Origin: Bacteroidales bacterium
Lineage (GTDB): Bacteria; Bacteroidota; Bacteroidia; Bacteroidales; UBA7960
Length of the DNA: 6,496 nt
Direction of reading: 5' to 3'
Assembly (NCBI GenBank): GCA_007120675.1
Contig: SKNE01000215.1
Span: 1 to 6,496 of the forward strand
In this document: piece after piece, positions 1 through 6,496 of the stretch
Layout of the letters: the number at the start of each line of letters is the position of its first letter
Numbering within the stretch: position 1 is the stretch's first letter
Position numbers and translations under genes: made by a program
Notes under the pieces: model-generated
Told to the model about the DNA's origin: nothing
Database searches by the model: none
The model's input: the letters and a program-made list of their open reading frames with translations, nothing else

Positions 1-596
1 ACACGCCCACCGGCCGTAACATCCAGAAACCTTATGAGCAGGGTGCGGAGGAGTATTACAGGGACCTGTCAGAGCGACTCAGTTCAGGTGAGCTGGTCAG
101 TCCCGACAAGATCAGCTTTCCCGACTCCCTGAAATACAGCACAAAACGGAACCAACGCGTGGTTTACGGTGGGGGGGGGATTATGCCAGACTTTTTCATT
201 CCGCTGGATACAAACAGGGTGTCTGAGTACTATTCGCGCATGATGCGCAGGGGCATCATGAACACCTTTGGCATTGAATATACCAATCTTCACCGGCAGC
301 GCTTGAGTGAGCAATATCCTGACCTGGAAAGCTTTATTGAGGGCTTTGTGGTGGATGAGGCCCTGCTGGAGGAATTGCATGAGTACGCTGCCGAACGGGA
401 CATAGAACCCGGTGAGGAGGAAGAGTCTGCAGAAGCGGTTGACTACATCATGAACCAGCTGAAGGCTTTGGTGGCTCGTAACCTGTTTGACTTTTCTGCA
501 TTCACGCAGATCATCATGCAGCAGGATCCGGCCTTTCTGAAAGCCATTGAGATCATCGAGGACGGTACCTTTGACCAAATGCGAATACGTTATTAA
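1..596 (+). CDS. S41 family carboxy-terminal processing peptidase, C-terminal part (5' end outside window)
   Basis: The reading frame is open from the first complete codon at position 3 and ends with TAA at 594-596, giving 197 visible residues. Two conserved signatures identify it. TPTGRNIQKPYEQ (visible residues 1-13) is the sequence that follows the catalytic Ser/Lys region in S41A (CtpA/Prc-type) peptidases. VVYGGGGIMPDFFIPLD (about 53-69) is the strongly conserved motif near the end of the protease core. The remaining ~128 residues are helical and acidic, as in the C-terminal extension of Bacteroidota members. The PDZ domain and the catalytic Ser and Lys lie upstream of the window, so activity cannot be judged. 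The family cleaves C-termini of envelope proteins in the periplasm. An internal ATG at 183 is not the start, because conserved protease sequence precedes it. A run of nine G (171-179) encodes the glycines. The TPR-SPOR gene starts 40 bp downstream on the same strand, which suggests an operon. The family call is secure; the exact substrate is unknown. Confidence 0.9.
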   Translation, partial: TPTGRNIQKPYEQGAEEYYRDLSERLSSGELVSPDKISFPDSLKYSTKRNQRVVYGGGGIMPDFFIPLDTNRVSEYYSRMMRRGIMNTFGIEYTNLHRQRLSEQYPDLESFIEGFVVDEALLEELHEYAAERDIEPGEEEESAEAVDYIMNQLKALVARNLFDFSAFTQIIMQQDPAFLKAIEIIEDGTFDQMRIRY

Positions 597-636
597 GCGT
601 AGAGGTTATATGGCCTGAATCATAAAGCATTACACC

Positions 637-1692
637 ATGTCACTCCGCGGCTTTATTAAGCTTCCCATTCTCCTGCTGTCTCTTCTGCTCCTTGCTATGC
701 AGCCTGCTGAGCGGGATCGCCGGATGGCCAGGGAGGCTTTCAGTGCCGGGATCAGGAAAGGGGTGATCAATCACTTTGAAGAGGCACTGGACCACTTCAG
801 CAAGGCCATTGCCCTGGATTCACTGTTCGCCGAGGCTTACCTTTACCGTGGCATGGCCCACCTGGAGCTGAAAGAGAACAAGTATGCCTATGAGGACTTC
901 CGGACTGCCTTGAAGCTTGATCCGTCCAACGCCCTGGAGACCTATTATTTCCTTGGCTTGTCCAGCGCCGCCATGGACGATCACTATTCGGCCATCCTTT
1001 ATTTCGACGGGGCCATTGCCATCAGCCCCGAGTTTTTTCATTTTTTTCACAGGGGACAATCTTTTCTGGCCACGGCCCATTATGAGGATGCTCTCAAGGA
1101 TTTTGAGGTGGCCTGCAGGATGCGTTCTGACCATCCGGAGCTGAGTCTGTATCGTGCCATGGCTTTATACCACCTGGGACGTTACGATGAAGCCCTGTCG
1201 GCTCTCCGGGCCATCGAAAAAGTCTTTTCCTCTGATGGCGTCTGGCATTATTACAAGGGCCACAGCCTGCAAGCAAAGGGAGAGGAGGCAGCGGCAGAGT
1301 CCCACCTGGCCCGGGCGGTAAAACCAGCACACATACTACGCAGGGAGATGGCCGAAGCCCTTGAGGCAGCAGCAATGGAGGGCAGTTACGATACGGTGGC
1401 CTTACATGAACTGGGGGAGGGCTATTACAACGTCTCACTGGAACAAGTGCACCCCTCGGGAATTGGTGTTCAGATAGTTACTTTTTCAAAACCGGATAAT
1501 GTACAGGAGATTGGCAGGGCCTACCAGGAAAGGTATGCTTACCCGGTATTCATTTATGTAAGCCATGAGGGAGAAGCCGTCGTTTACAAGGTTTCAGTGG
1601 GGAATTTCAGCACCAGGACGCCGGCACTGGAGCTGCGCAGCAGGTTGAGGGACGATGGTTATACAGACAGCTTTATCGTCAGCTATTTATAG
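637..1692 (+). CDS. Exported TPR-repeat protein with C-terminal SPOR-like domain
   Basis: This 351-residue protein begins with a short basic n-region and a hydrophobic stretch (residues 8-20, LPILLLSLLLLAM), consistent with a signal peptide or membrane anchor. No lipobox cysteine is visible, so it is probably not a lipoprotein. Residues ~32-230 form about six TPR-like helix pairs; the clearest are 67-97 (AYLYRGMAHLELKEN...ALKLDP), 101-131, 134-164 and 168-198. Residues ~274-349 look like a SPOR domain: GVQIVTFS, then VYKVSVGNFSTRTPALELRSRL, then a closing GYTDSFIVSY, matching the family pattern of an alternating beta strand, helix and final FxV strand. SPOR domains bind septal peptidoglycan stripped of stem peptides, and TPRs bind proteins, so a periplasmic scaffold or adaptor role is inferred. 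ATG 637 is favoured because it keeps the signal sequence and an in-frame TGA lies at 616-618. There is no Shine-Dalgarno. It follows the S41 peptidase gene by 40 bp. The precise function is unknown. Confidence 0.82.
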   Translation: MSLRGFIKLPILLLSLLLLAMQPAERDRRMAREAFSAGIRKGVINHFEEALDHFSKAIALDSLFAEAYLYRGMAHLELKENKYAYEDFRTALKLDPSNALETYYFLGLSSAAMDDHYSAILYFDGAIAISPEFFHFFHRGQSFLATAHYEDALKDFEVACRMRSDHPELSLYRAMALYHLGRYDEALSALRAIEKVFSSDGVWHYYKGHSLQAKGEEAAAESHLARAVKPAHILRREMAEALEAAAMEGSYDTVALHELGEGYYNVSLEQVHPSGIGVQIVTFSKPDNVQEIGRAYQERYAYPVFIYVSHEGEAVVYKVSVGNFSTRTPALELRSRLRDDGYTDSFIVSYL

Positions 1693-1701
1693 CCGCCGGA
1701 C

Positions 1702-2136
1702 TCACAGCCCGCGACGATCCATTTCACGTTCCACATCTTTCTTCTTGATGCTTTCTCTTTTGTCGTGAAGCTTTTTTCCTTTTGCCAGGGCAATGTTAAG
1801 CTTTGCCAGTCCCTTTTCATTGATATAGAGCAGAACAGGCACCAGCGTAAAACCCCTTTCCTCAATCCGGGTCTTAAGCTTTCGGAGTTCGCGGGCTGTC
1901 AGCAGCAACTTACGCTCCCGCTTTGGTTCGTGGTTATTGTAGGTGCCGTGGGAGTAAGGGGCAATATGCATATTCCTCACGTATAGTTCATGACCGGTAA
2001 ATGCGCAATAGGCCTCATTCAGGGAGGCTTTCCCCTTGCGGATCGATTTGATTTCCGTTCCCGTCAGCACAATGCCCGCCGTAAACTCCTCCAGCAGAAA
2101 ATAGGTGAATCCAGCCTTTTTATTCTTGATCTCCAT
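1702..2136 (-). CDS. smpB: SsrA-binding protein SmpB
   Basis: A 144-residue protein of near-normal length for SmpB (about 150). SmpB binds the tRNA-like domain of tmRNA and delivers it to stalled ribosomes for trans-translation, acting in the cytoplasm. Visible family signatures are NKKA at 5-8, [20 protein letters not shown] at 20-39, the NNHEP segment at 67-71, RERKLLL at 73-79, and the basic tail [19 protein letters not shown] at 120-138, which enters the mRNA channel in the family. The start is fixed: reading back from ATG 2136, an in-frame stop lies two codons upstream (2142-2140). A weak purine-rich GGAAGG sits 9 nt before the ATG on the minus strand, which is notable because the neighbouring genes lack any Shine-Dalgarno. 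The gene converges on the TPR-SPOR gene with a 9-bp gap and is divergent from the DUF2795 gene. The tmRNA gene (ssrA) is not in this window. Confidence 0.97.
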   Translation of the reverse strand: MEIKNKKAGFTYFLLEEFTAGIVLTGTEIKSIRKGKASLNEAYCAFTGHELYVRNMHIAPYSHGTYNNHEPKRERKLLLTARELRKLKTRIEERGFTLVPVLLYINEKGLAKLNIALAKGKKLHDKRESIKKKDVEREMDRRGL

Positions 2137-2218
2137 GTTTTATGACCTTCCAAAAGTGTGGCTCAGCACGCGAAGTTAGTAAGAAAAACAAGGTCCTGGA
2201 AAAATAATGAACCCCTCT

Positions 2219-2250
2219 CAAACATAATCGCCACCTAATTTGTTGCGCAA
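2219..2250 (-). promoter_or_regulatory. Predicted Bacteroidota-type promoter for smpB
   Basis: On the minus strand TATGTTTG (2226 to 2219) exactly matches the Bacteroidota -7 consensus TAnnTTTG. A TTG (2250 to 2248) lies 21 nt upstream as a -33 element, within the usual spacing. This would start smpB transcription near 2212 and leave a leader of about 75 nt. It is a motif match only; no transcript data are available. Confidence 0.5.
2243..2250. repeat. Perfect palindrome TTGCGCAA between divergent promoters
   Basis: TTGCGCAA is its own reverse complement, so each strand presents a TTG at its left edge. These two TTG triplets coincide with the predicted -33 elements of the opposing smpB and DUF2795 promoters. 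It may be a chance overlap, a shared sigma-factor contact site, or a small operator. The palindrome is certain; the role is inferred. Confidence 0.55.
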
Positions 2251-2272
2251 TTAATAAAAAAATATACTTTTG
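2243..2272 (+). promoter_or_regulatory. Predicted Bacteroidota-type promoter for the DUF2795 gene
   Basis: TACTTTTG at 2265-2272 exactly matches TAnnTTTG, with TTG at 2243-2245 nineteen nt upstream as the -33 element (an alternative TTTG lies at 2239-2242, 22 nt away). The region between is A/T-rich. Transcription would begin around 2277-2280, about 20 nt before the ATG at 2299. The spacing to both the -33 element and the start codon fits well. Confidence 0.6.
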
Positions 2273-2298
2273 CAAAAAAATAAAACCCCTTATTTGCG

Positions 2299-2520
2299 AT
2301 GTATTGGACATTAGAATTGGCCTCAAAACTTGAAGATGCACCCTGGCCTGCCACCAAGGAGGAGCTTATAGACTACGCCCTGCGCTCCGGTGCACCCATG
2401 GAGGTCATTGAGAACCTCCAGGAGATAGAAGATGAGGGTGATGTATACGAAAGCATTGAGGATATCTGGCCGGACTACCCCACCAAAGATGACTTCTTCT
2501 TTCATGAGGATGAATACTGA
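2299..2520 (+). CDS. DUF2795 family small acidic protein
   Basis: A 73-residue protein that I recognise as the small DUF2795-type protein conserved across Bacteroidota. Hallmarks are the opening MYWTLELASKLEDAPWPATK, then ELIDYALRSGAP (22-33), EVIENLQEIED (35-45), and the ending IWPDYPTKDDFFFHEDEY. By count it has 22 Asp/Glu against 4 Lys/Arg, so it is strongly acidic. It has no signal peptide, membrane segment or catalytic motif and should be cytoplasmic. The function is unknown. The ELIDYALRSGAP-EVIENL stretch suggests a small helical domain of the kind seen in other DUF2795 proteins. ATG 2299 is chosen because the consensus-type N-terminus starts there and an in-frame TAA lies at 2281-2283. 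It has its own predicted promoter upstream and an intrinsic terminator 33 bp downstream, so it is probably largely monocistronic despite lying 123 bp ahead of secA. Confidence 0.88.
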   Translation: MYWTLELASKLEDAPWPATKEELIDYALRSGAPMEVIENLQEIEDEGDVYESIEDIWPDYPTKDDFFFHEDEY

Positions 2521-2553
2521 CACCAGTTTGAAGTAATACATATTCAGTTTTTT

Positions 2554-2575
2554 ACCGGCCTCGCGCCGGTTTTTT
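2554..2575 (+). terminator. Intrinsic terminator after the DUF2795 gene
   Basis: ACCGGC (2554-2559) pairs with GCCGGT (2565-2570) around a 5-nt loop CTCGC, and T residues follow directly (2571-2575). The 6-bp stem is G/C-rich. The opposite strand has no T-run after the stem, so it acts in the + direction only. It separates the DUF2795 gene from secA. Confidence 0.8.
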
Positions 2576-2612
2576 GTTGGCCTCCCGGCTATCATTTATG
2601 GGCAGTTTTGAT

Positions 2613-2620
2613 TACCTTTG
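2613..2620 (+). promoter_or_regulatory. Predicted secA promoter -7 element
   Basis: TACCTTTG exactly matches TAnnTTTG and lies 23 nt before the secA ATG, just after the terminator of the preceding gene. Transcription would start around 2625-2628. No convincing -33 TTG is found at the expected distance; the nearest TTGs upstream (about 2574-2579) are too far. The site rests on the -7 match and its position. Confidence 0.5.
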
Positions 2621-2643
2621 CCTTTTAAACAAAACAAGCTAAC

Positions 2644-5600
2644 ATGCTTAATCTGATCAAGAAAATTTTTGGCAGCAAGGCAGATAGAGATTTCAGGGAA
2701 ATAAAAGAGACCCTGGACAAGACCCTGGAAAGCTATGAAATGATCAAACAGCTTACCAATGACCAGTTGCGTGCCAAAACCATGGAGTTTAAGGAGCGCA
2801 TTGCTGCTCAAGTTGCTGAAGAGCAGCGTCAGATCGACACCTTGCTGGAGTACCTTGACACCAATTACGATATCGATGTAGAAGAGAAAGAGCGCATTTA
2901 CGCGCAAATAGACCAGCTGGACAATCAGCAGAACGAAAAGACTGAGGGCCTGTTATATGAATTGATTCCCGAGGCTTTTTCGGTTATCAAAGAGACCGCC
3001 AGGCGATTTAAAGAACATGCCGAGGTGGAGGTGAGTGCCAACGATTATGACCGCGAACTGGCAGCTACAAGGCCAAGCATTGAGATCAGGGGGGGCAAGG
3101 CTTACTACAAAAACCAGTGGATGGCCGGTGGTAACCTGATCACATGGGACATGGTGCATTATGACGTGCAGCTGATCGGTGGCATCCACCTTCATAAGGG
3201 GAAAATTGCAGAGATGGCCACCGGTGAAGGAAAAACCCTGGTGGCCACCCTGCCTGTTTACCTCAATGCACTGCCAGGTAAGGGGGTGCATATTGTCACG
3301 GTGAACGACTACCTGGCCAGGCGTGACTCCGAATGGATGGGTATGTTGTTCCAGTTTCACGGGATGAAGGTGGACTGCATCGACAAGCACCAGCCCCACT
3401 CACCGGAGAGGCGGGATGCTTACCAGGCTGATATTACCTACGGCACCAATAACGAGTTTGGCTTTGACTATTTGCGTGATAACATGTCACGGAATCCCGG
3501 GGAGCTGGTTCAGCGCAAATTGAACTATGCCATCGTGGATGAGGTTGACTCGGTGCTCATCGATGATGCGCGAACGCCATTGATCATATCCGGTCCGACC
3601 GCCCAGGGCGAAAAGCATGAATTCCACGAAATGAAGCCCAAGGTGGAAAAGCTGTACGGCGCACAACGTAACCTGGTCACCAAACTCCTTGCAGACGCCA
3701 GGAAACTCCTGACCCCCAAGGAGGGGGAGGCGGATGAGAAAAAAGGGGGCGAACTGTTGCTTCGGGCTCACCGGGGACTGCCAAAAAACAAGGCACTGAT
3801 CAAATTCCTTTCCGAACCCGGCATGAAAACCATCCTGCAGAAGACCGAAAATTTCTACATGCAGGAGCAGAACAAGCACATGCACATCATCGATGATGAA
3901 TTATACTTTGTTATCGAGGAGAAAAACAATTCCATTGAGCTGACAGACAAAGGGATCGATTTGATCACCAGTCAGTCGGACGACCCGGGCTTCTTCATCC
4001 TTCCCGATATCGGCTCAGAGATGGCGGAGCTGGAGAAAGCCACCATCCCCACGGAGGAAAAATCGGAAAAGAAAAGTGAGCTTTTGCGCGATTTCCAGGT
4101 CAAGAGCGAGCGGGTGCACACCATCAATCAGCTGCTGAAGGCCTACACCCTGTTCGAAAAGGACACGGAGTATGTCATCATGGACAATAAGGTCAAGATC
4201 GTAGATGAGCAGACCGGCCGCATCATGGAGGGGCGGCGCTATTCGGATGGTTTGCACCAGGCCATCGAGGCCAAGGAAAACGTTCGCATAGAGGCGGCCA
4301 CACAGACCTATGCCACCATCACACTGCAGAATTATTTCAGGATGTACCGCAAGCTGGCGGGGATGACGGGTACGGCGGAGACCGAGGCAGGCGAGTTCTG
4401 GAACATCTACAAGCTGGATGTGGTGGTGATTCCTACGCACCGTCCCGTGGTTCGCGACGACAGGGAAGACCTGATCTACAAGACCAAGAGAGAGAAATAC
4501 AATGCCATCATTGATGAGGTCAGCGAGTTGGTGGGGGCAGGCAGGCCCGTGCTGGTGGGTACCACTTCCGTGGAAACATCCGAGCTGCTGAGCCGCATGC
4601 TTAAGCTCAGGTCCATCTCTCACAATATTCTTAATGCCAAACAGCACCAAAGGGAAGCGCAGGTGGTCAAAGAAGCCGGCCAGGCGGGCACAGTGACCAT
4701 TGCTACCAACATGGCCGGACGAGGTACAGACATCAAGCTGGGTTCCGGTGTTCGGGAGGCGGGCGGTCTGGCTATCCTGGGTACCGAAAGGCATGAATCC
4801 CGAAGGGTAGACCGGCAGCTGCGTGGTCGTGCGGGGAGGCAGGGTGACCCGGGATCATCCCAGTTTTTCGTTTCTCTTGAGGACGATTTGATGCGTGTCT
4901 TTGGTTCCGGGCGAATCTCTTCGCTCATGGACCGAATGGGACTAAAAGAGGGGGAGGTGATACAGCATTCAATGATCACCAAGTCCATCGAAAGAGCCCA
5001 GAAGAAGGTGGAGGAGAACAACTTTGGCATTCGCAAGCGCCTGCTGGAGTATGATGATGTGATGAATGCCCAGCGGGAGGTGATATACAAGAAACGCCGT
5101 AATGCGCTTTTTGGTGACCGCCTGGCGGTGGACATCGCCAACATGATGTTTGACACCTGCGAGCAGATGATCGTTGAATACCAGGAGGGTGGGGACTTTG
5201 AAGGCTTTACCTTCGAATTGCTCCGTACCTTCGGTGTGGAATCCCCTTTCGATGAGAACACCTTCCTTGAGTCAAAGTCCGATAAACTCGTAGACACCCT
5301 GTACGCCAAGGTGCTGGAGTCCTATAAACAAAAAAACGAACACATTGCGCGGACAGCCTACCCAGTCATCAAGGAGGTATACGAAAAGGCGGCACAGAAA
5401 TACGAGAACATCGCCATTCCCATCACGGACGGCATGAAGACCCTGAACATGATCGCCAACCTTGAGAAAGCTTATGAGACGGAGGGCCGGGAGGTATCAT
5501 TGTCGGTGGAAAAAGGGATCACCCTGGGGATTATTGACAATGCCTGGAAGGACCACCTGAGGGAGATGGATGATTTGAAGCAATCGGTGCAGGGTGCTGC

Positions 5601-5928
5601 CTATGAGCAAAAGGATCCGCTGTTGATCTATAAGTTCGAGTCATTCGAACTGTTCAAAAAAATGATCCAGAAAGTCAACAAGGACATCATCGCCTTCCTT
5701 GGCAAGGCACGATTGCCGGTGAGGGACCCTGCCCAGATAGAGCGTGGCACCCAGCAGGAGCGCACAGACATGAGCAAGCTCCAGACCGGGAGAAGCGATT
5801 TGCCGGGCGGCAGGGGTGGCAAGGAAAAGGCCCAGCCTGTCCGGGTGGAGAAGAAGGTTGGACGCAATGAACCATGTCCTTGTGGCAGCGGCAAGAAATA
5901 CAAACAGTGTCACGGCAGGGCAAGCTAG
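2644..5928 (+). CDS. secA: Preprotein translocase ATPase subunit SecA
   Basis: A complete SecA, the cytoplasmic ATPase motor that pushes unfolded preproteins through SecYEG. It shows Walker A MATGEGKT (191-198), NDYLARRD (221-228), [17 protein letters not shown] (265-281), Walker B DEVD (299-302), [15 protein letters not shown] (525-539), [15 protein letters not shown] (571-585), [12 protein letters not shown] (689-700) and the [20 protein letters not shown] helicase motif (720-739). The C-terminal zinc motif [13 protein letters not shown] (1078-1090; CxCx8CH) binds SecB or ribosomes in other species. At 1,094 residues it is about 190 longer than E. coli SecA. By eye the extra length lies at ~54-106 (charged, coiled-coil-like), ~123-168, and in the preprotein-crosslinking domain at ~320-418. 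I recognise these as usual for Bacteroidota. The variable loop of E. coli SecA after GRGTDI is nearly absent. ATG 2644 has an in-frame TAA upstream (2626-2628) and no Shine-Dalgarno. All catalytic motifs are intact. Confidence 0.99.
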   Translation: MLNLIKKIFGSKADRDFREIKETLDKTLESYEMIKQLTNDQLRAKTMEFKERIAAQVAEEQRQIDTLLEYLDTNYDIDVEEKERIYAQIDQLDNQQNEKTEGLLYELIPEAFSVIKETARRFKEHAEVEVSANDYDRELAATRPSIEIRGGKAYYKNQWMAGGNLITWDMVHYDVQLIGGIHLHKGKIAEMATGEGKTLVATLPVYLNALPGKGVHIVTVNDYLARRDSEWMGMLFQFHGMKVDCIDKHQPHSPERRDAYQADITYGTNNEFGFDYLRDNMSRNPGELVQRKLNYAIVDEVDSVLIDDARTPLIISGPTAQGEKHEFHEMKPKVEKLYGAQRNLVTKLLADARKLLTPKEGEADEKKGGELLLRAHRGLPKNKALIKFLSEPGMKTILQKTENFYMQEQNKHMHIIDDELYFVIEEKNNSIELTDKGIDLITSQSDDPGFFILPDIGSEMAELEKATIPTEEKSEKKSELLRDFQVKSERVHTINQLLKAYTLFEKDTEYVIMDNKVKIVDEQTGRIMEGRRYSDGLHQAIEAKENVRIEAATQTYATITLQNYFRMYRKLAGMTGTAETEAGEFWNIYKLDVVVIPTHRPVVRDDREDLIYKTKREKYNAIIDEVSELVGAGRPVLVGTTSVETSELLSRMLKLRSISHNILNAKQHQREAQVVKEAGQAGTVTIATNMAGRGTDIKLGSGVREAGGLAILGTERHESRRVDRQLRGRAGRQGDPGSSQFFVSLEDDLMRVFGSGRISSLMDRMGLKEGEVIQHSMITKSIERAQKKVEENNFGIRKRLLEYDDVMNAQREVIYKKRRNALFGDRLAVDIANMMFDTCEQMIVEYQEGGDFEGFTFELLRTFGVESPFDENTFLESKSDKLVDTLYAKVLESYKQKNEHIARTAYPVIKEVYEKAAQKYENIAIPITDGMKTLNMIANLEKAYETEGREVSLSVEKGITLGIIDNAWKDHLREMDDLKQSVQGAAYEQKDPLLIYKFESFELFKKMIQKVNKDIIAFLGKARLPVRDPAQIERGTQQERTDMSKLQTGRSDLPGGRGGKEKAQPVRVEKKVGRNEPCPCGSGKKYKQCHGRAS

Positions 5929-5964
5929 TACTGCTTGACTGGGACCATCAAAACGGCTCTAACC

Positions 5965-6402
5965 ATGTTTATTTTTGAAACCCGCCTGAGGGTGCGTTAT
6001 GCAGAGACAGACCAGATGGGCTTTGCCTATTACGGCAATTATCCGCAATATTTTGAGGTGGGCAGGGCAGAGGCCATGCGCCAGTTGGGCACCACTTACA
6101 AGGAGATGGAGGAGCGCGGGGTGGTGATGCCCATTGCCAATATGCATATCAAATACATCCGTCCCGCCCGCTATGATGACCTGCTGACCATCAAAACCAC
6201 CGTGGCTGAAATGCCTCGCTCCCGCATGCAATTCGATTATGAGATTTTCAATGAGGAGGGAAGGCTGCTCACCATGGGAAACACCGTCCTTGCTTTTGTG
6301 AAAAAGGAGAACGGCAAGCCGTGTGCGGCTCCCGCCTGGTTCATGGACAAACTCAAGTCGTACCAGTCTTCTTTGTCCACCCAGGACATACAGGGAGTGT
6401 AA
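5965..6402 (+). CDS. Acyl-CoA thioesterase of the hotdog-fold 4HBT/YbgC-FadM type
   Basis: From the ATG at 5965 this is a 145-residue protein, the usual length for single-domain hotdog thioesterases, which hydrolyse acyl-CoA or acyl-ACP thioesters in the cytoplasm. The signature RVRYAETDQMGFAYYGNYPQ (residues 9-28) followed by YFEVGRAEAM (29-38) is the family's active-site segment; Asp16 corresponds to the catalytic Asp of YbgC-like enzymes. IKYIRPARYDDLLTI and the later FDYEIFNEEGRLLTMG fit the remaining strands of the fold. A TTG ten codons upstream (5935) would extend the protein, but the extension lacks family similarity and ATG 5965 gives the typical N-terminus. It starts 36 bp after secA with no visible terminator or TAnnTTTG element between, so co-transcription with secA is likely. 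Substrate chain length cannot be read from the sequence. Confidence 0.93.
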   Translation: MFIFETRLRVRYAETDQMGFAYYGNYPQYFEVGRAEAMRQLGTTYKEMEERGVVMPIANMHIKYIRPARYDDLLTIKTTVAEMPRSRMQFDYEIFNEEGRLLTMGNTVLAFVKKENGKPCAAPAWFMDKLKSYQSSLSTQDIQGV

Positions 6403-6433
6403 AATAGTTAACAAACCACCCAAAGTTTTTCTT

Positions 6434-6496
6434 ATGAGAGAGATGAAGATTATATTGGGAGAGAACCAGCGTGTTGATGCCCATTACAAAGGCCAG
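6434..6496 (+). CDS. N-terminal fragment of a probable OsmC family protein (3' end outside window)
   Basis: Only 21 codons are visible: MREMKIILGENQRVDAHYKGQ. The pattern MKI-hydrophobic-RVDAxYKG resembles the N-terminus of Bacteroidota OsmC family proteins, which typically continue with a TDQP-type stretch and contain redox-active cysteines for peroxide reduction. That diagnostic region lies outside the window, so this is a tentative call from a short match. A second in-frame ATG at 6443 may be the true start, since MKIILGENQRVDA is the more family-like beginning. The gene begins 31 bp after the thioesterase stop on the same strand and has no Shine-Dalgarno. Confidence 0.45.
   Translation, partial: MREMKIILGENQRVDAHYKGQ

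Noticed and set aside
159..182. Separate gene starting within 159-183 instead of a partial S41 gene
   Set aside because: The frame is open to the window edge and the upstream residues TPTGRNIQKPYEQ are conserved protease sequence.
2144..2195. Inverted repeat GACCTT (2144-2149) / AAGGTC (2190-2195) in the smpB leader
   Set aside because: Only 6 bp with a 40-nt spacer and no extension on either side; expected by chance and too weak to call a regulatory hairpin.
4015..4794. A 259-codon open frame on the minus strand inside secA, and a 229-codon one at 4620-5309
   Set aside because: Both lie wholly antisense to conserved SecA motifs and their translations show no recognisable domain. Long antisense open frames are a common by-product of codon bias.
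5935..5964. TTG start extending the thioesterase by ten codons
   Set aside because: The extension (starting at TTG 5935) lacks family similarity, while ATG 5965 gives the standard short N-terminus before the RVRYAETD motif.
5970..5977. TATTTTTG matching the TAnnTTTG promoter consensus
   Set aside because: It lies just inside the thioesterase coding sequence, after the ATG, and so cannot drive that gene from its supported start.

Overview
The window looks like chromosomal housekeeping DNA from a member of the Bacteroidota. Four points support this. SecA is about 1,094 residues long and carries the lineage-type insertions. A 73-residue DUF2795-type acidic protein lies immediately upstream of it. 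The intergenic regions contain exact matches to the Bacteroidota -7 promoter element TAnnTTTG. Most starts lack a Shine-Dalgarno sequence. I cannot name a genus from the sequence alone. I see no insertion sequence, phage gene, CRISPR array, tRNA or rRNA.

Left block (1-1692, + strand): the 3' end of an S41 carboxy-terminal processing peptidase gene, cut by the window edge, is followed after 40 bp by a gene for an exported TPR protein ending in a SPOR-like domain. The two are probably co-transcribed. The pairing resembles known partnerships between S41 proteases and TPR adaptors, and it is the most interesting functional hint here. smpB (1702-2136, - strand) converges on this block with only a 9-bp gap.

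Middle (2137-2298): a divergent promoter region separates smpB from the DUF2795 gene. A perfect 8-bp palindrome, TTGCGCAA, appears to supply the -33 TTG to both promoters. The DUF2795 gene (2299-2520) ends in a clear intrinsic terminator, and secA has its own -7 element just upstream of its start.

Right block (2644-6496, + strand): full-length secA, then a hotdog-fold acyl-CoA thioesterase gene 36 bp downstream, then the first 21 codons of a gene resembling an OsmC family protein. SecA (protein export motor) and SmpB (tmRNA-dependent ribosome rescue) are core translation and secretion functions. The S41 peptidase and TPR-SPOR protein act in the envelope. There is no gene-free stretch longer than about 170 bp. 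I did not find a convincing undescribed system; the findings are modest leads.
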